Assembly: GCA_031275485.1 (NCBI GenBank)
Contig: JAISOS010000007.1
Coordinates: forward strand, 1 to 64,000
Direction of reading: 5' to 3'
DNA length: 64,000 nt
Source of the DNA: Clostridiales bacterium
GTDB lineage: Bacteria > Bacillota > Clostridia > Christensenellales > JAISNN01
Both the position numbers and the translations under genes were made by a program. Numbering within the stretch: position 1 is the first letter of the stretch; each line of letters starts with the position of its first letter. This document shows, piece by piece, positions 18,765-28,043 of the stretch. The notes beneath the pieces were generated by a model. The model saw nothing but the letters and a program-made list of their open reading frames with translations, made no database searches and was not told where the DNA came from.

Positions 18765-19952
18765 TCAAAGAAATTCCGTAAGAACAGAATTTAAGACGTA
18801 GAAATACTTACCTTTGACCGCTATGTTTTCGCCTTTAAAGCTAAAACAGCGGTCTAATTTTTTTAATGCTGCGGCGTATTTTTCGCGGAAATTTATTCCG
18901 AATTCTTTCTCGGTTTCGGATACGGAAATTCCGTCGCTAAGGCGCAGACCCAACATAATTTTCTCGAAAAGCGCGTCGTCCGCCGATATTTTCCGTCGAT
19001 TTCCGGCGGCTAATAATCCCGCGCTTACGGCGAATGGCCGTTCCGTATTTTCAGCGGCGCGCGATTCCGCGTTCACGGCGGCGGCGTATGCGTCCAAATC
19101 CGGCGGATTCTCGAACCTTTCGCCGTTCATAAAGGAATGAGCCGCCGCGCCCAGACCCAGATACTCGCCTCTTTTCCAATAGTTGAGGTTGTGCCGCGAC
19201 CGATAACCGCGTTTCGCGAAATTGCTCACCTCGTAGCGTTCTATGCCGCGCTTTTTCAATTCCTTTAAAACCAGACCGTAATAACCGCTCGCCGTGTCGT
19301 CGTCGGGCAGATTCACGCGTCCCGCTACGGCGGCGGCGCAGAGGGGCGTGTTTTCCTCGATCTTCAAAGCATACGCTGAAATGTGCTTGACGCCGAAACT
19401 CGATACCGTCGCAAGCGTGCGTTCCAGATCGTCCCCGTTCTCGCCGGGCAGACCGAGCATAATGTCGGCGCTGAAATTGTCGAAAATCTCCGCGACGCGC
19501 CTCAGCGCGGCGAGATTATCCGCCGGAGTTTGCGCCCGTCCGATTTTTTTCAGCGTGCCGCCGTTCATCGTCTGTATACCGACGCTTACGCGGTTCACGC
19601 CCTCGTCTCTCAAAAAAAGCAGTCTTTTTATATCGACGAAATCGGACGGATTGCCCTCGACGGTTATCTCCGCGCCGCCGTCTATTTTGAAATTCTTATG
19701 CAACGCCGAAAACACCCTCTCGAAATTTTCGCGGCCAAGAAGCGAGGGCGTGCCGCCGCCAAAATAAACCGTGTCGAACGCAGTATCTTTGACCGCAACG
19801 CTTTGCAATTCCGCCTCGCGCTCCAAAAGTTTCGCGTAACCGTCGAAACGTTCCGCATAATCGCCGCCGCTTTTTAGGAACGGAACAGAATAAAAACCGC
19901 AGTACGCGCATTTTTTTTTGCAAAACGGAATATGAATATAAATTCCCGGCAT
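18765..19952 (-). CDS. hemW: HemW-like radical SAM protein
   Basis: 395 residues. The radical-SAM iron-sulfur motif CKKKCAYC (Cys11, 15, 18) comes right after MPGIYIHIPF, the classic HemW/HemN start. It is followed by DTVYFGGGTPSLL, TVEGNPSDF, GVNRVSVGIQTMN, DIMLGLPGE, SAYALKIEENTPL and NLNYWKRGEYLGLGAAAHS. The extra Cys of true HemN coproporphyrinogen oxidases is not evident after the CxxxCxxC motif (CGFYS), which fits HemW, a heme chaperone. The usual neighbours lepA or hrcA are absent here. Confidence 0.92.
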   Translation of the reverse strand: MPGIYIHIPFCKKKCAYCGFYSVPFLKSGGDYAERFDGYAKLLEREAELQSVAVKDTAFDTVYFGGGTPSLLGRENFERVFSALHKNFKIDGGAEITVEGNPSDFVDIKRLLFLRDEGVNRVSVGIQTMNGGTLKKIGRAQTPADNLAALRRVAEIFDNFSADIMLGLPGENGDDLERTLATVSSFGVKHISAYALKIEENTPLCAAAVAGRVNLPDDDTASGYYGLVLKELKKRGIERYEVSNFAKRGYRSRHNLNYWKRGEYLGLGAAAHSFMNGERFENPPDLDAYAAAVNAESRAAENTERPFAVSAGLLAAGNRRKISADDALFEKIMLGLRLSDGISVSETEKEFGINFREKYAAALKKLDRCFSFKGENIAVKGKYFYVLNSVLTEFL

Positions 19953-20240
19953 CTTTCTTACGCTGCCGCTCCTTTTAATTTAATCGTAAAGCCGCTTTCA
20001 TTTATACGTACGGATTATTATCCGTACGTTATTAAAACCGGCGTAGATCGCCCTCGCCGTATTTTCGACGGCGTTTCCCTGTCCGACGTTGTCGGATTTG
20101 AACGTTTAACGAGTATAAATTCGGTTTTCCCGCTATTGCGTCGCCGTATATTAAACTTTTCCGCCGCACGGTTTATTTATTGCAACCGTCATCCGCATCC
20201 GCTATTACTATCCCTCTTTCTAAAAAAACAAAAAATCCCT

Positions 20241-22541
20241 CTACCTAAGCTCCGAACGTCTTATTTTTCCGCTTATGGTTTTCGGAAGTTCCGGAACAAA
20301 ATCGACGACGCGCGGGTATTTATACGGCGCGGTATGTTTTTTCACGTATTCTTGCACCTCTTTTTTGAGCGCGTCGCTCGGCTGCGCGCCCTTAGTCAGC
20401 ACGACGGAGGCTTTGACCAACTGTCCGCGAGTGCCCTCGGGGTCGGGTATGCCCGTAACGGCGCATTCCAGAACGTAAGGCAACTCCATTATTACGCTTT
20501 CAATTTCAAAAGGTCCGATTCTGTAACCCGAGCTTTTGATGAGATCGTCGGTTCTGCCCACGTACCAATAGTAGCCGTCCTCGTCTTTCCACGCCATATC
20601 GCCCGTATGATAGACGCCGCCGCTCCACGCCGCCGCAGTCTTTTCAGGGTCGAGATAGTAGCCGTTAAACAGCCCTATCGGCTTCGCGGCGTCAGTGCGC
20701 AACACAATCTCGCCCACCTCGCCCACCTTTGCGGACGCGCCGTCGACGCTTATTATGTCTATGTTATACTGCGGCGTAGGCTTGCCCATCGAAGCGGGTT
20801 TGGGCTCCATACCCGCGAGCGTCGCGACCGTCAGGGTGGTCTCGGTTTGCCCGTAGCCCTCCGCAAGTTTCAAGCCCGTGGCCTTGTAGAACTGCTCGAA
20901 AACCTCGGGGTTCAACGCCTCACCCGCCGTCGTCGCGTGTTTGAGAGAGGAGAGGTCGTAGTTTTTCAAGTCCTCTTTGATGAAAAATCTGTACATAGTG
21001 GGCGGCGCGCAGAACGTCGTAATGCCGTAATTTTTGAATAGCGGCAGAATGTCCTGCGCCTCGAAGCGGTCAAAATCATAGGTAAAAACCGCAGCCTCGC
21101 ACAGCCACTGCCCGTACAGCTTGCCCCAAACGGCTTTGCCCCATCCGGTGTCGGAAATCGTGAAATGCAAGCCGTCGGGATCAACGTTGTGCCAGTATTT
21201 CGCGGTGACGAAATGCCCGAGCGCGTATGTGAACGGCTGGGCGGCTATCTTCGGATAGCCCGTCGTGCCCGACGTGAAATACATAAGCATACTGTCGTTA
21301 TAGCAGTTTACGTCTCCGTCTCCGGACGGCCTTTCAAATTTAGCGGAAGCGGCGGCAAGTCCCTCGTCGTAGTCGGGAAAATTGAGCCCTTTCTTTTTTC
21401 CGCCCGAGATTACGATATTCTCGACGGTAGGACTATTCGGGAGAGCCAAAGCCGCCTGACGCGCCGCGTCGCCGTCGCCCGTAACGACGAGTAGCTTGAC
21501 TCCCGCCGCGTTAAAGCGGTACTCAAAATCCTTTCGGGTCAAAAGATCCGTCGCGGGAATCGCTGCCGCGCCTATCTTATGCAGACCCAATATCGCCGAC
21601 CAGAATTGATGGCGGCGTTTCAGCACAAGCATTACCCTGTCGCCCTTCTTGACGCCCAAAGACTTAAAAAAGTTCGCGGCGCGCGCCGAGTTTTCCATCA
21701 TATCGCGGAAGGTAAACCGCCGCTCCTCCTTGTCCCCGCCCAGCCAGAGCATAGCGAGTTTGTCGGGTTTTTTTTCGCCGAGATAATCCACCACGTCGAA
21801 CGCGAAATTGAAATTATCCTTTTGTATAAACTCAATATTTTTGAGCGCGCCGTCCGCAGTTTCCTCTAACCTGACGAATTGCTCGTATACGGGCTTTTCG
21901 CCGTAACTGTATTTCGGCGTATGCTCCGCGCCGTGCGCAGTCGAAACGTGCCGCTCGACCTCGCCTATGTCCTTGCCCTTCGGCGGAATGACGACGGCTA
22001 TAAACTCCGCGTCCGCGCCGTCTACGGCTATCATGCCGTGTTTTTTGCCGCTGTCGTAATAGATGCTGTCGCCCTCGTTCAAAATCTCCGTATAATTGTC
22101 GATTTGGATTTTCAGCCGCCCTTTTAGGACGTAATCGAATTCCTCGCCTTCGTGCTCTGTGACGCTTACGGGCGCGTTCTCGATAGCCTTGGAATATTTC
22201 GCCGTGACGAGATAGGGCTGCGCGATTTTTCCTTTTTTTAAGAAATTCAAATTATAATAATTGAATTCCCGCTTGGGAGGCAACGCGTCGCCCTCGCCGC
22301 GCCTAACCAATTGATAGGTGGAGAGTTTTGGCGATTCGCCTGAAATGAGGTCGGAAACGTCGATGTTGAACGCCTCCGCGCATTTAAACAGAAAGGTGAA
22401 CGAAAAATCCGTTTTACCATCCTCAGCTCTCAGATAGTCCTCAAGCGAAACGTCCGTCGCCGCCGCCATCTCCTCCGGAGACTTGCCCGTTATAAGCCTT
22501 AAATCCTTGATTCTTTCGGCAACCTGTTTGACCTTGTTCAT
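20241..22541 (-). CDS. XRE-HTH / cupin / acyl-CoA synthetase fusion
   Basis: 766 residues in three parts. Residues 5-65 form an XRE-type helix-turn-helix (ERIKDLRLITGKSPEEMAAA). Residues about 95-190 form a cupin (HEGEEFDYVLKGRLKIQI, EGDSIYYDSGKKHGMIAV), together like an MmsR/SutR-type regulator. Residues about 230-766 form an adenylate-forming enzyme with the P-loop YFTSGTTGYPK (421-431), GYGQTE, YHTGD and a C-terminal KTISGKIRRSELR bearing the catalytic lysine, as in medium-chain acyl- or acetyl-CoA synthetases. The protein may bind DNA or an effector in the same chain that activates a carboxylic acid. RBS GAGGTG precedes ATG 22541. Substrate unknown; the overall length argues against a frameshift artefact. 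Confidence 0.9.
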   Translation of the reverse strand: MNKVKQVAERIKDLRLITGKSPEEMAAATDVSLEDYLRAEDGKTDFSFTFLFKCAEAFNIDVSDLISGESPKLSTYQLVRRGEGDALPPKREFNYYNLNFLKKGKIAQPYLVTAKYSKAIENAPVSVTEHEGEEFDYVLKGRLKIQIDNYTEILNEGDSIYYDSGKKHGMIAVDGADAEFIAVVIPPKGKDIGEVERHVSTAHGAEHTPKYSYGEKPVYEQFVRLEETADGALKNIEFIQKDNFNFAFDVVDYLGEKKPDKLAMLWLGGDKEERRFTFRDMMENSARAANFFKSLGVKKGDRVMLVLKRRHQFWSAILGLHKIGAAAIPATDLLTRKDFEYRFNAAGVKLLVVTGDGDAARQAALALPNSPTVENIVISGGKKKGLNFPDYDEGLAAASAKFERPSGDGDVNCYNDSMLMYFTSGTTGYPKIAAQPFTYALGHFVTAKYWHNVDPDGLHFTISDTGWGKAVWGKLYGQWLCEAAVFTYDFDRFEAQDILPLFKNYGITTFCAPPTMYRFFIKEDLKNYDLSSLKHATTAGEALNPEVFEQFYKATGLKLAEGYGQTETTLTVATLAGMEPKPASMGKPTPQYNIDIISVDGASAKVGEVGEIVLRTDAAKPIGLFNGYYLDPEKTAAAWSGGVYHTGDMAWKDEDGYYWYVGRTDDLIKSSGYRIGPFEIESVIMELPYVLECAVTGIPDPEGTRGQLVKASVVLTKGAQPSDALKKEVQEYVKKHTAPYKYPRVVDFVPELPKTISGKIRRSELR

Positions 22542-22645
22542 AGAAGCACCTCGATTTTTTTATTTTTTATTTTTTATTTTTATGTTATGCTTATTTCTCG
22601 TCCGCTTTGTTTTTTCATCGTCGTTATGCGAAATGAAAACACAGT

Positions 22646-22802
22646 CGTTGCGAATCGGAATTGAGCGGAAATAAAAACTGAATTTTTTGCCGTAAAGTGA
22701 GAAAAAGGTTCTCTTTCGTATTCGGGCAATACGAAAAACGGTTATCTTTGCCGCTCGCGGCGAAAAAGGCTACAATCATCTTTTCGCGATTCCGATTCAT
22801 AA
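22646..22802. repeat. R4 palindromic element, copy 2 (complete)
   Basis: About 157 bp bounded by imperfect inverted termini: CGTTGCGAATCGGAATTGAG at the left, and CGCGATTCCGATTCATAACG at the right. The interior holds the palindrome TTCGTATTCGGGCAATACGAA and GCCGCTCGCGGC. Confidence 0.65.
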
Positions 22803-22961
22803 CGGATATACTACCCACGATACTTCGCTACGTTCCCTTAAAAAAGGAACTTTTACTCTAATTTTACGTTTTGCCAAAGCTCCCTTCCGAAAGTGAGCGG
22901 TCGTGCCCGCGCGGCGGAGTTTACGACAAAGGCGGCGACCGCTTTCGCGTATTTTCGCGGT

Positions 22962-23625
22962 ATAAAAAATCCCTACGCTTCTCAGAAGCATAGGGACGAT
23001 TAAAAAAAATTCTAACCGCGGTACCACCCGAATTGACGCAAAAAACATGCGCCCGCTTTAAAAAGACCGGAAAACGCGCCGTATAATAAGGAACCGTTTC
23101 CGTATGCGGAAAAACCGAAAGCATACGAAATATGTATTCGCGGTAGTATACGGAACGGCACGCCGCATAAATATCCGTGCGAAACGGAAAAGCCGCACCG
23201 CAAAAAACGTCCTTATCTATACGGAAAGCGCGCCTATCACGGCGGTACGGAAAGCCCTCCCCGCAACGTGATTCTTCGCGCCGGTCTCAAGGCGTATAAC
23301 GGCGCCGCCCGAAACCGCTTACTTAAAAGCCCGACTGGAATGTCCGAAGAAACGACCGCGCAAAGAGTTTAAAAATATCTCCGGCTTTTATCCTGATAAA
23401 ACGCCTTTTAATATTTTGTCAACGCCCGCGCGCGACGCGTCCGACAAATATTTCCGGTTTTTTACGGTAAAAAACTGCCCGAATATTTTTCCGACGCGGC
23501 TCGTTTGTTCCTCAAATCTCCTAAAAGACTTTGTTAGGCGGTTCTGCTAAGAAGGGATAAACGGATTTTTTTAAGCGCCGACCTTTCACCTTACGCGGCT
23601 CTCTTATGGCTTACGGCAAACCCGC
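22962..23625 (-). promoter_or_regulatory. T-box riboswitch leader without an evident target gene
   Basis: On the minus strand the canonical antiterminator T-box GGGTGGTACCGCGG (within 23015-23029) is followed by a terminator with arms CCCTATGCTTCT / AGAAGCGTAGGG (22971-22995) and a T-run (22962-22969). A stem-I-like AGAGAGCCGCG..GGTGAAAGGTCGGCG lies near 23575-23606. T-boxes read uncharged tRNA and normally control aminoacyl-tRNA synthetase or amino acid genes. The next gene on this strand starts 420 nt further on (22541, the HTH-cupin-synthetase fusion). From stem I to terminator is about 650 nt, roughly twice the usual length. I could not settle the specifier codon. Confidence 0.85.
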
Positions 23626-23751
23626 CCGTGTCTTCTATTATCGCATTTATTTATATACATCATATTGTAATACAATTTTCCAATAAAGTCAAACGAAAAT
23701 TCACCGCTTTTAAAAAAAAATTGTCAGCGTATGCGGTTTAGAAACGATCCG

Positions 23752-23820
23752 TTAAAGTTTTTTTTTGGGAAAGGGGCGCGGGAGGAACCCTTTTGTTCAT
23801 AAAGGATTCCCCCCGTATAT
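23752..23820. repeat. R1 dispersed hairpin, copy 8
   Basis: GTTTTTTTTTGGGAAAGGGGCGCGGGAGGAACCCTTTTG spans 23757-23795, then ATAAAGGATTCCCCCC; it lies 10 bp past the spoIVA stop. Confidence 0.8.
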
Positions 23821-23830
23821 TAAATAAATA

Positions 23831-25312
23831 TTAAAGCAGAATACAAACCACTCCGCCCTTGCCCTCGTTGACTATACGCGTCAACGTCCTTCGCATCTTG
23901 TTTCGCGCGTCCTCCGGCATTGCGGACAGCTTATTATGCAGTCCCTCTTTGACCATCATATTCAGGGATTTTCCGAACATATTCGTTTCCCAAATACCCT
24001 GTTTATCGTTCTCGAACTCACTCAAAAGGTATTTTATCATATCCTCGCTTTGCTGTTCGGTGCCTATAATCGGGCTGACCTCGGCCTCCACGTCCACGCG
24101 CATAATATGCAACGACGGCGCGGAAGCCTTCAGCTTGACTCCGAATCGACCGCCTTGCTTGACTATGACGGGTTCCTCAAGACTCAGTTCCTCCATAGTC
24201 GGCGCGACGACGCCGTAGCCGGAATTTTCCGCGTCGGCAACGGCGCGGCTCAGCTTCGAGTATTCCCTGTCCGAATTTTTGAGCCGCTTTATGAGCCGCA
24301 TCATAACGAATTCGTCCGAAACGTCCTCGCCCGCTATCCCGCTCAAAATATTATAAAACAGTCCTTCCTTAGGCTCGGCGGTAAAAGTTATGCTGCCTCT
24401 GCCCATATCCGTTCGAGCGTCCTTCGCGCCTTCTATAAAGCGCGCTTCGGCGAAGCATTTCAGTATTCCCTCGTCGTAATCTTTCATTTTGACAATACCG
24501 TCGGCGGCGGCGGAAAGACAGGTCAACACCTCGCGGATAATCTCGCTGTCGCGCCCCAAAGAACGCATCCATTTCGGCAGATCGACATCCAAAATTTTGA
24601 CGGGAAATTCTCTTAAAATCGAACCGAGTATATCGTTCACGTCGTTTTTATCCATTTTTTCGACGTTTTTGGCTATGACCGCCGCGCCGTACCGCCGTTC
24701 CAGCGCGGCTTTCAGATTCTCCGTTTCGGGACTTTCCGGATTGCGCGAATTCAGTAGTACTACGAACGGTTTGCCTATCGCCTTCAACTCGTTCACTACG
24801 CGCTCTTCGGCCGCGAGGTATTTATCCCTCTCAATGTCCGTAATACTGCCGTCTGCGGTAACGACTATGCCCACCGTCGAGTGTTCGTTTATGACCTTTT
24901 TCGTACCCATTTCGGCGGCTTTCTCGAAAGGCATTTCACTGTCGCTCCACGGCGTGACGACAAAGCGTTCTCTGCCGTTTTCGGTATGTCCTATCGCGCC
25001 GTCTACGAGATACCCTACGCAGTCTATCAGGCGCACGTTCAATTTCACGCCCTCGGTCGGCGAAATCTCCGCCGCCTCGGCGGGAACAAACTTAGGTTGC
25101 GTAGTCATTATAGTCTTGCCGTCTGCGGATTGCGGCATTTCGTCTACGGCGCGTTGCTTCTTGTGCGGGTCGGTAATATTATCGAGCACGAACGCCTCCA
25201 TAAATTTCCTTATAAAAGTAGATTTTCCCGTCCTTACCGGACCTATCACGCCGATATAAATATCCCCGTTAGTCCGCAAGGCGATGTCCTTATATAAATC
25301 GAACCTGTCCAT
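23831..25312 (-). CDS. spoIVA: Stage IV sporulation protein A
   Basis: 493 residues, the family's usual size. SpoIVA is the ATPase that polymerises on the outer forespore membrane as the base of the spore coat. The P-loop IGPVRTGKST is at 23-32, followed by KTIMTTQPKFVP, LIDCVGY, EHSTVGIVVTADGSI (a Walker B-like region) and VVLLNSRNP. The long C-terminal domain ends NEGKGGVVCILL, the conserved tail. I use ATG 25312 (GAGGAG six bases ahead) rather than the GTG at 25318. It is strong evidence for an endospore-former, or a recent descendant of one. Confidence 0.97.
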   Translation of the reverse strand: MDRFDLYKDIALRTNGDIYIGVIGPVRTGKSTFIRKFMEAFVLDNITDPHKKQRAVDEMPQSADGKTIMTTQPKFVPAEAAEISPTEGVKLNVRLIDCVGYLVDGAIGHTENGRERFVVTPWSDSEMPFEKAAEMGTKKVINEHSTVGIVVTADGSITDIERDKYLAAEERVVNELKAIGKPFVVLLNSRNPESPETENLKAALERRYGAAVIAKNVEKMDKNDVNDILGSILREFPVKILDVDLPKWMRSLGRDSEIIREVLTCLSAAADGIVKMKDYDEGILKCFAEARFIEGAKDARTDMGRGSITFTAEPKEGLFYNILSGIAGEDVSDEFVMMRLIKRLKNSDREYSKLSRAVADAENSGYGVVAPTMEELSLEEPVIVKQGGRFGVKLKASAPSLHIMRVDVEAEVSPIIGTEQQSEDMIKYLLSEFENDKQGIWETNMFGKSLNMMVKEGLHNKLSAMPEDARNKMRRTLTRIVNEGKGGVVCILL

Positions 25313-25463
25313 ACACACTCCTCAAAGCCGGGAACGCCCAACACGCGCCGGCGTCCTTGCCGCTCCTTAAAATTATTGTCTGAAAGAAATATATTCGGAC
25401 CGTTCTCAAAATATGCCGTAATTTCTCTCCCGTATTTTTTCTTTTTTTAAAAACGGAGCGTTT

Positions 25464-25520
25464 GTTGCGGCGGAAGCCTCTTGCGAACAAAGCCCGCCGT
25501 CCGCGTCGCTTGTCAAAAAA
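25464..25520. repeat. R1 dispersed hairpin, copy 9 (degenerate)
   Basis: GGCGGAAGCCTCTTGCGAACAAAGCCCGCCG with the TTGTCAAAAAATTTG border; tandem with copy 10. Confidence 0.6.
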
Positions 25521-25540
25521 TTTGTCTTTTTACATAAAAA

Positions 25541-25597
25541 TTACGCGGCGGAAAATCTTTTGTCTACAAAAGATTTTCCGCCGCGCAGTCTTTAAAA
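25541..25597. repeat. R1 dispersed hairpin, copy 10
   Basis: GCGGCGGAAAATCTTTTG and CAAAAGATTTTCCGCCGC are exact inverted arms, 8 bp past the glycosidase stop; a likely terminator. Confidence 0.85.
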
Positions 25598-25604
25598 TAA
25601 TCCA

Positions 25605-27761
25605 TTATTTGCCCTTTTCCTCATCCCGCGCGATTTTCTTATCAAAAAAACCGCCGTCGGCATGATTGAAAACAAGCGCGCTCATCGCGCTCCAGCCCTG
25701 CATGAGCGAGCCGTCCTTATGCGCGGGGCTGAAAAACTCCACCGGAGTCAAGTTGCCCTTTTCAGTATTGTAAGAAAACCAGCGCGTGAGCGGGTATTCA
25801 TAATCCATGCCGTACATAAGCTTCGCGTAAGCATACGCGGCGGAAAGATACGGCCATTCCCCGCCGTTGTGATAGTAATACGGCAACGAGCTTTTTTGAA
25901 CGACCGCATCAACGTCCTTATAAAACGGAAAGACCGACAGCACGCCGAAATCGCCGAAAACCTGCCGCTTGTTATTTTTACTCTCAAGAACCGCTTCCAT
26001 ATTTTCAAGCATCCGCCGTATGCGCTCCTCCGACGCGAGGCGGAAAAGCGCGACGGTCACGGTATCCGCCGAGAGATTATCCTCCGTAAACCCGCCGTTT
26101 TTATAGTTGACGAACCGCCCCCTTTCCTCGTCCCAAAGAATATCGTTTATTGATTTGACGACCTTTTCGTAGATCCGTCTGTAAAAATCCGCCTTCTCCC
26201 GAAACGTCAACGCCGACCGCTTTTCCGATATGCCGCAGGCTATTCCGCCCCGAGGATTTGCCAAAATTCCGCCTTCGTTTTGCGCGTTTTCAGAAAGACC
26301 GACGCCGCCGATCCGCCGGTCCGCAAAAGCCGAAAAAATTTCGGAAAGACAATACAAAGCGCGGGCGTAAAGCGCCTCGTCGTACGTCACGTATCCCTCT
26401 CGGAAAACGTTGTCGCACCAGTCGCGGCGGTTGAACCGTCCCTTTTTGACAATAAGACCCGTTTCGTCGCTCTCCCCGCGCAGGCGTTCGACGGCGGCCT
26501 CCGCGATAACGGGCAGAGTCCTTCCGCGTATTTTTTCGCGTAAAATTGAAAAGTCGCCCGTATGAGCTATGTAGTCGCGTATAAGCATAACGAAAAACGA
26601 GGGCGAATCGCAGTGATTTCCCCAATAATTCTTAAAACTCGATTTGACTGCGGACGGACATTCGCCTTTTTTGCCTATGCCGCGAGCGAGCGTCAATATT
26701 TGACCGCGCACTATGCCCGGCCTTACGGCGATCAGCGGCAGCGAAGTCCAATAGCCGTCGCGGAAATAAGTCCGCGCCGGAAATTGATAGACTACGCCGG
26801 CGAGCAGCGCCTTAAAATCTCCTTTTTCCTTGTAATTGGAGACCGCGCAATTCACGCAGGATACGTATAGAGCCCTTTTCAATTCGCCGTTTTCATCGTC
26901 CGCGCAGTTTGTTGTATTCCGCGTTTTATCCGTTGCGCCCGTTATATCCGACGCATCTTCTATCGTTATTTTCTCATTGTCACCCCGCATTTTTTCAACG
27001 TTTTTGTCGTAAAAACCGTTCAGCTCCTCCGTATACGCGTCGGCATTCCTCTCCTTTTCGGCTATAACCTTAAGTAATTCCTCCGCAGACGCATCCGAAA
27101 AATCCTTGCGCGTCCCCGCCGAAACGACCAAATTTACGACGCGTCGTTCGTTTTCGCGCATTTTTACTTCCGTTTTAAACTGATTTACGAAAAAAAAGTT
27201 CCGCTCCAAAGCAGTCAGCTTATTATCCGAAGCAAAATCTATATAAAAATCACTCAAAATGTCGTTTTTAATACAAAAATCCGTGCTTTTAACATGTTTT
27301 TTCAGCGCGCCGAGAGCGATTTTCGGCAACGACGAAAGCTTGAAGCGACTCAAAAAAAGCTCGGTTAAATAAGAATTATAATTGACGCCGAAATTGATTA
27401 CCGCCTTGAAATCCAAATCCTTACGCGCGAAAACCTCTATTCGGTAAAAAACCGCGTTATCCTTGTCGGAAAGAAATTGCCGCGTCTCGATTTCCGCGCC
27501 TTCCGCATAAATTTTCGCGGTAAGCTTGCGCCCGGCCGCCGTAACGCTTTTTCGCTCCGAACCGTCAAGCGCGCGCCCGTCTAACGAAAATAAAAGATGT
27601 AAAAAACCGAACGCTTCAAATTTGTTTATAACGGCGTAGCGGCTTATGCCGCCCCTGCCGTCGAACTGCGAGTTCAAAAGAGTATTGCCGACGTCGTAAG
27701 GAGTCCCGTCGAGAGCAAGCCCTTCGACCGCCAGCGCGCCGCGCCGGTATGAAACGTTCAT
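25605..27761 (-). CDS. (alpha/alpha)6-barrel glycosidase, glycogen-debranching-enzyme-like
   Basis: 718 residues. The N-terminal beta-rich half (about 1-260) begins with DGTPYDVGNTLLNSQFDGRGG. The C-terminal half reads like the (alpha/alpha)6 barrel of amylo-1,6-glucosidase or GH15/GH63-like enzymes: PARTYFRDGYWTSLPL, NYWGNHCDSPSFFVMLI, NRRDWCDNVFREGYVTYDEALYARAL (26430-26353) with acidic catalytic candidates in RRDWCDN, SSLPYYYHNGGEWPYLSAAYAYA, and a final TPVEFFSPAHKDGSLMQGWSA. There is no signal peptide, so it acts in the cytoplasm on an imported oligosaccharide or glycoside. A hydrophilic insertion sits near residues 265-300 (DITGATDKTRNTTNCADDEN). It lies downstream of the GPH symporter and dehydrogenases, suggesting a shared glycoside pathway. 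Exact family and linkage are not determined. Confidence 0.8.
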   Translation of the reverse strand: MNVSYRRGALAVEGLALDGTPYDVGNTLLNSQFDGRGGISRYAVINKFEAFGFLHLLFSLDGRALDGSERKSVTAAGRKLTAKIYAEGAEIETRQFLSDKDNAVFYRIEVFARKDLDFKAVINFGVNYNSYLTELFLSRFKLSSLPKIALGALKKHVKSTDFCIKNDILSDFYIDFASDNKLTALERNFFFVNQFKTEVKMRENERRVVNLVVSAGTRKDFSDASAEELLKVIAEKERNADAYTEELNGFYDKNVEKMRGDNEKITIEDASDITGATDKTRNTTNCADDENGELKRALYVSCVNCAVSNYKEKGDFKALLAGVVYQFPARTYFRDGYWTSLPLIAVRPGIVRGQILTLARGIGKKGECPSAVKSSFKNYWGNHCDSPSFFVMLIRDYIAHTGDFSILREKIRGRTLPVIAEAAVERLRGESDETGLIVKKGRFNRRDWCDNVFREGYVTYDEALYARALYCLSEIFSAFADRRIGGVGLSENAQNEGGILANPRGGIACGISEKRSALTFREKADFYRRIYEKVVKSINDILWDEERGRFVNYKNGGFTEDNLSADTVTVALFRLASEERIRRMLENMEAVLESKNNKRQVFGDFGVLSVFPFYKDVDAVVQKSSLPYYYHNGGEWPYLSAAYAYAKLMYGMDYEYPLTRWFSYNTEKGNLTPVEFFSPAHKDGSLMQGWSAMSALVFNHADGGFFDKKIARDEEKGK

Positions 27762-27790
27762 AAATTCACCCTCTTTTTTGTTTTTTAAAT

Positions 27791-27855
27791 ATGCGGGGGA
27801 GAAACCTTTTAATACAAAAGGTTCCCCCTACGCTCCTTTCCGAAAAACTTTAATG
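27791..27855. repeat. R1 dispersed hairpin, copy 11
   Basis: GGGGGAGAAACCTTTT / AAAAGGTTCCCCCT arms, then CCTTTCCGAAAAACTTTAATG; 30 bp upstream of the glycosidase start. Confidence 0.8.
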
Positions 27856-27891
27856 TTATATCACCGTATATTTACGCAAAATATTTTATAG

Positions 27892-28010
27892 CCGTTATGA
27901 ATCGGAATCGCGTTAAAAATATATCGATTTTTTTGCTCCAAGCGGCTAAAAGATTCTTTTCCGTATTCGCGTAATACGGAAAACCGCTTCTTTTGCCACC
28001 CGCAGCGAAA
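27892..28010. repeat. R4 palindromic element, copy 3
   Basis: Starts GCCGTTATGAATCGGAATCG, the same terminus as copy 2, and has the CCGTATTCGCGTAATACGG palindrome. It ends just past the symporter stop, with the right terminus lost. Confidence 0.65.
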
Positions 28011-28043
28011 AAGGCGACGTCCAGTAAGGACGCGCGCCGCAAA

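Noticed and set aside
22624-23203. Small minus-strand frames in the T-box leader and R4 region
   Set aside because: They overlap the T-box, its terminator and a palindromic repeat; none has a ribosome binding site or a protein-like composition.
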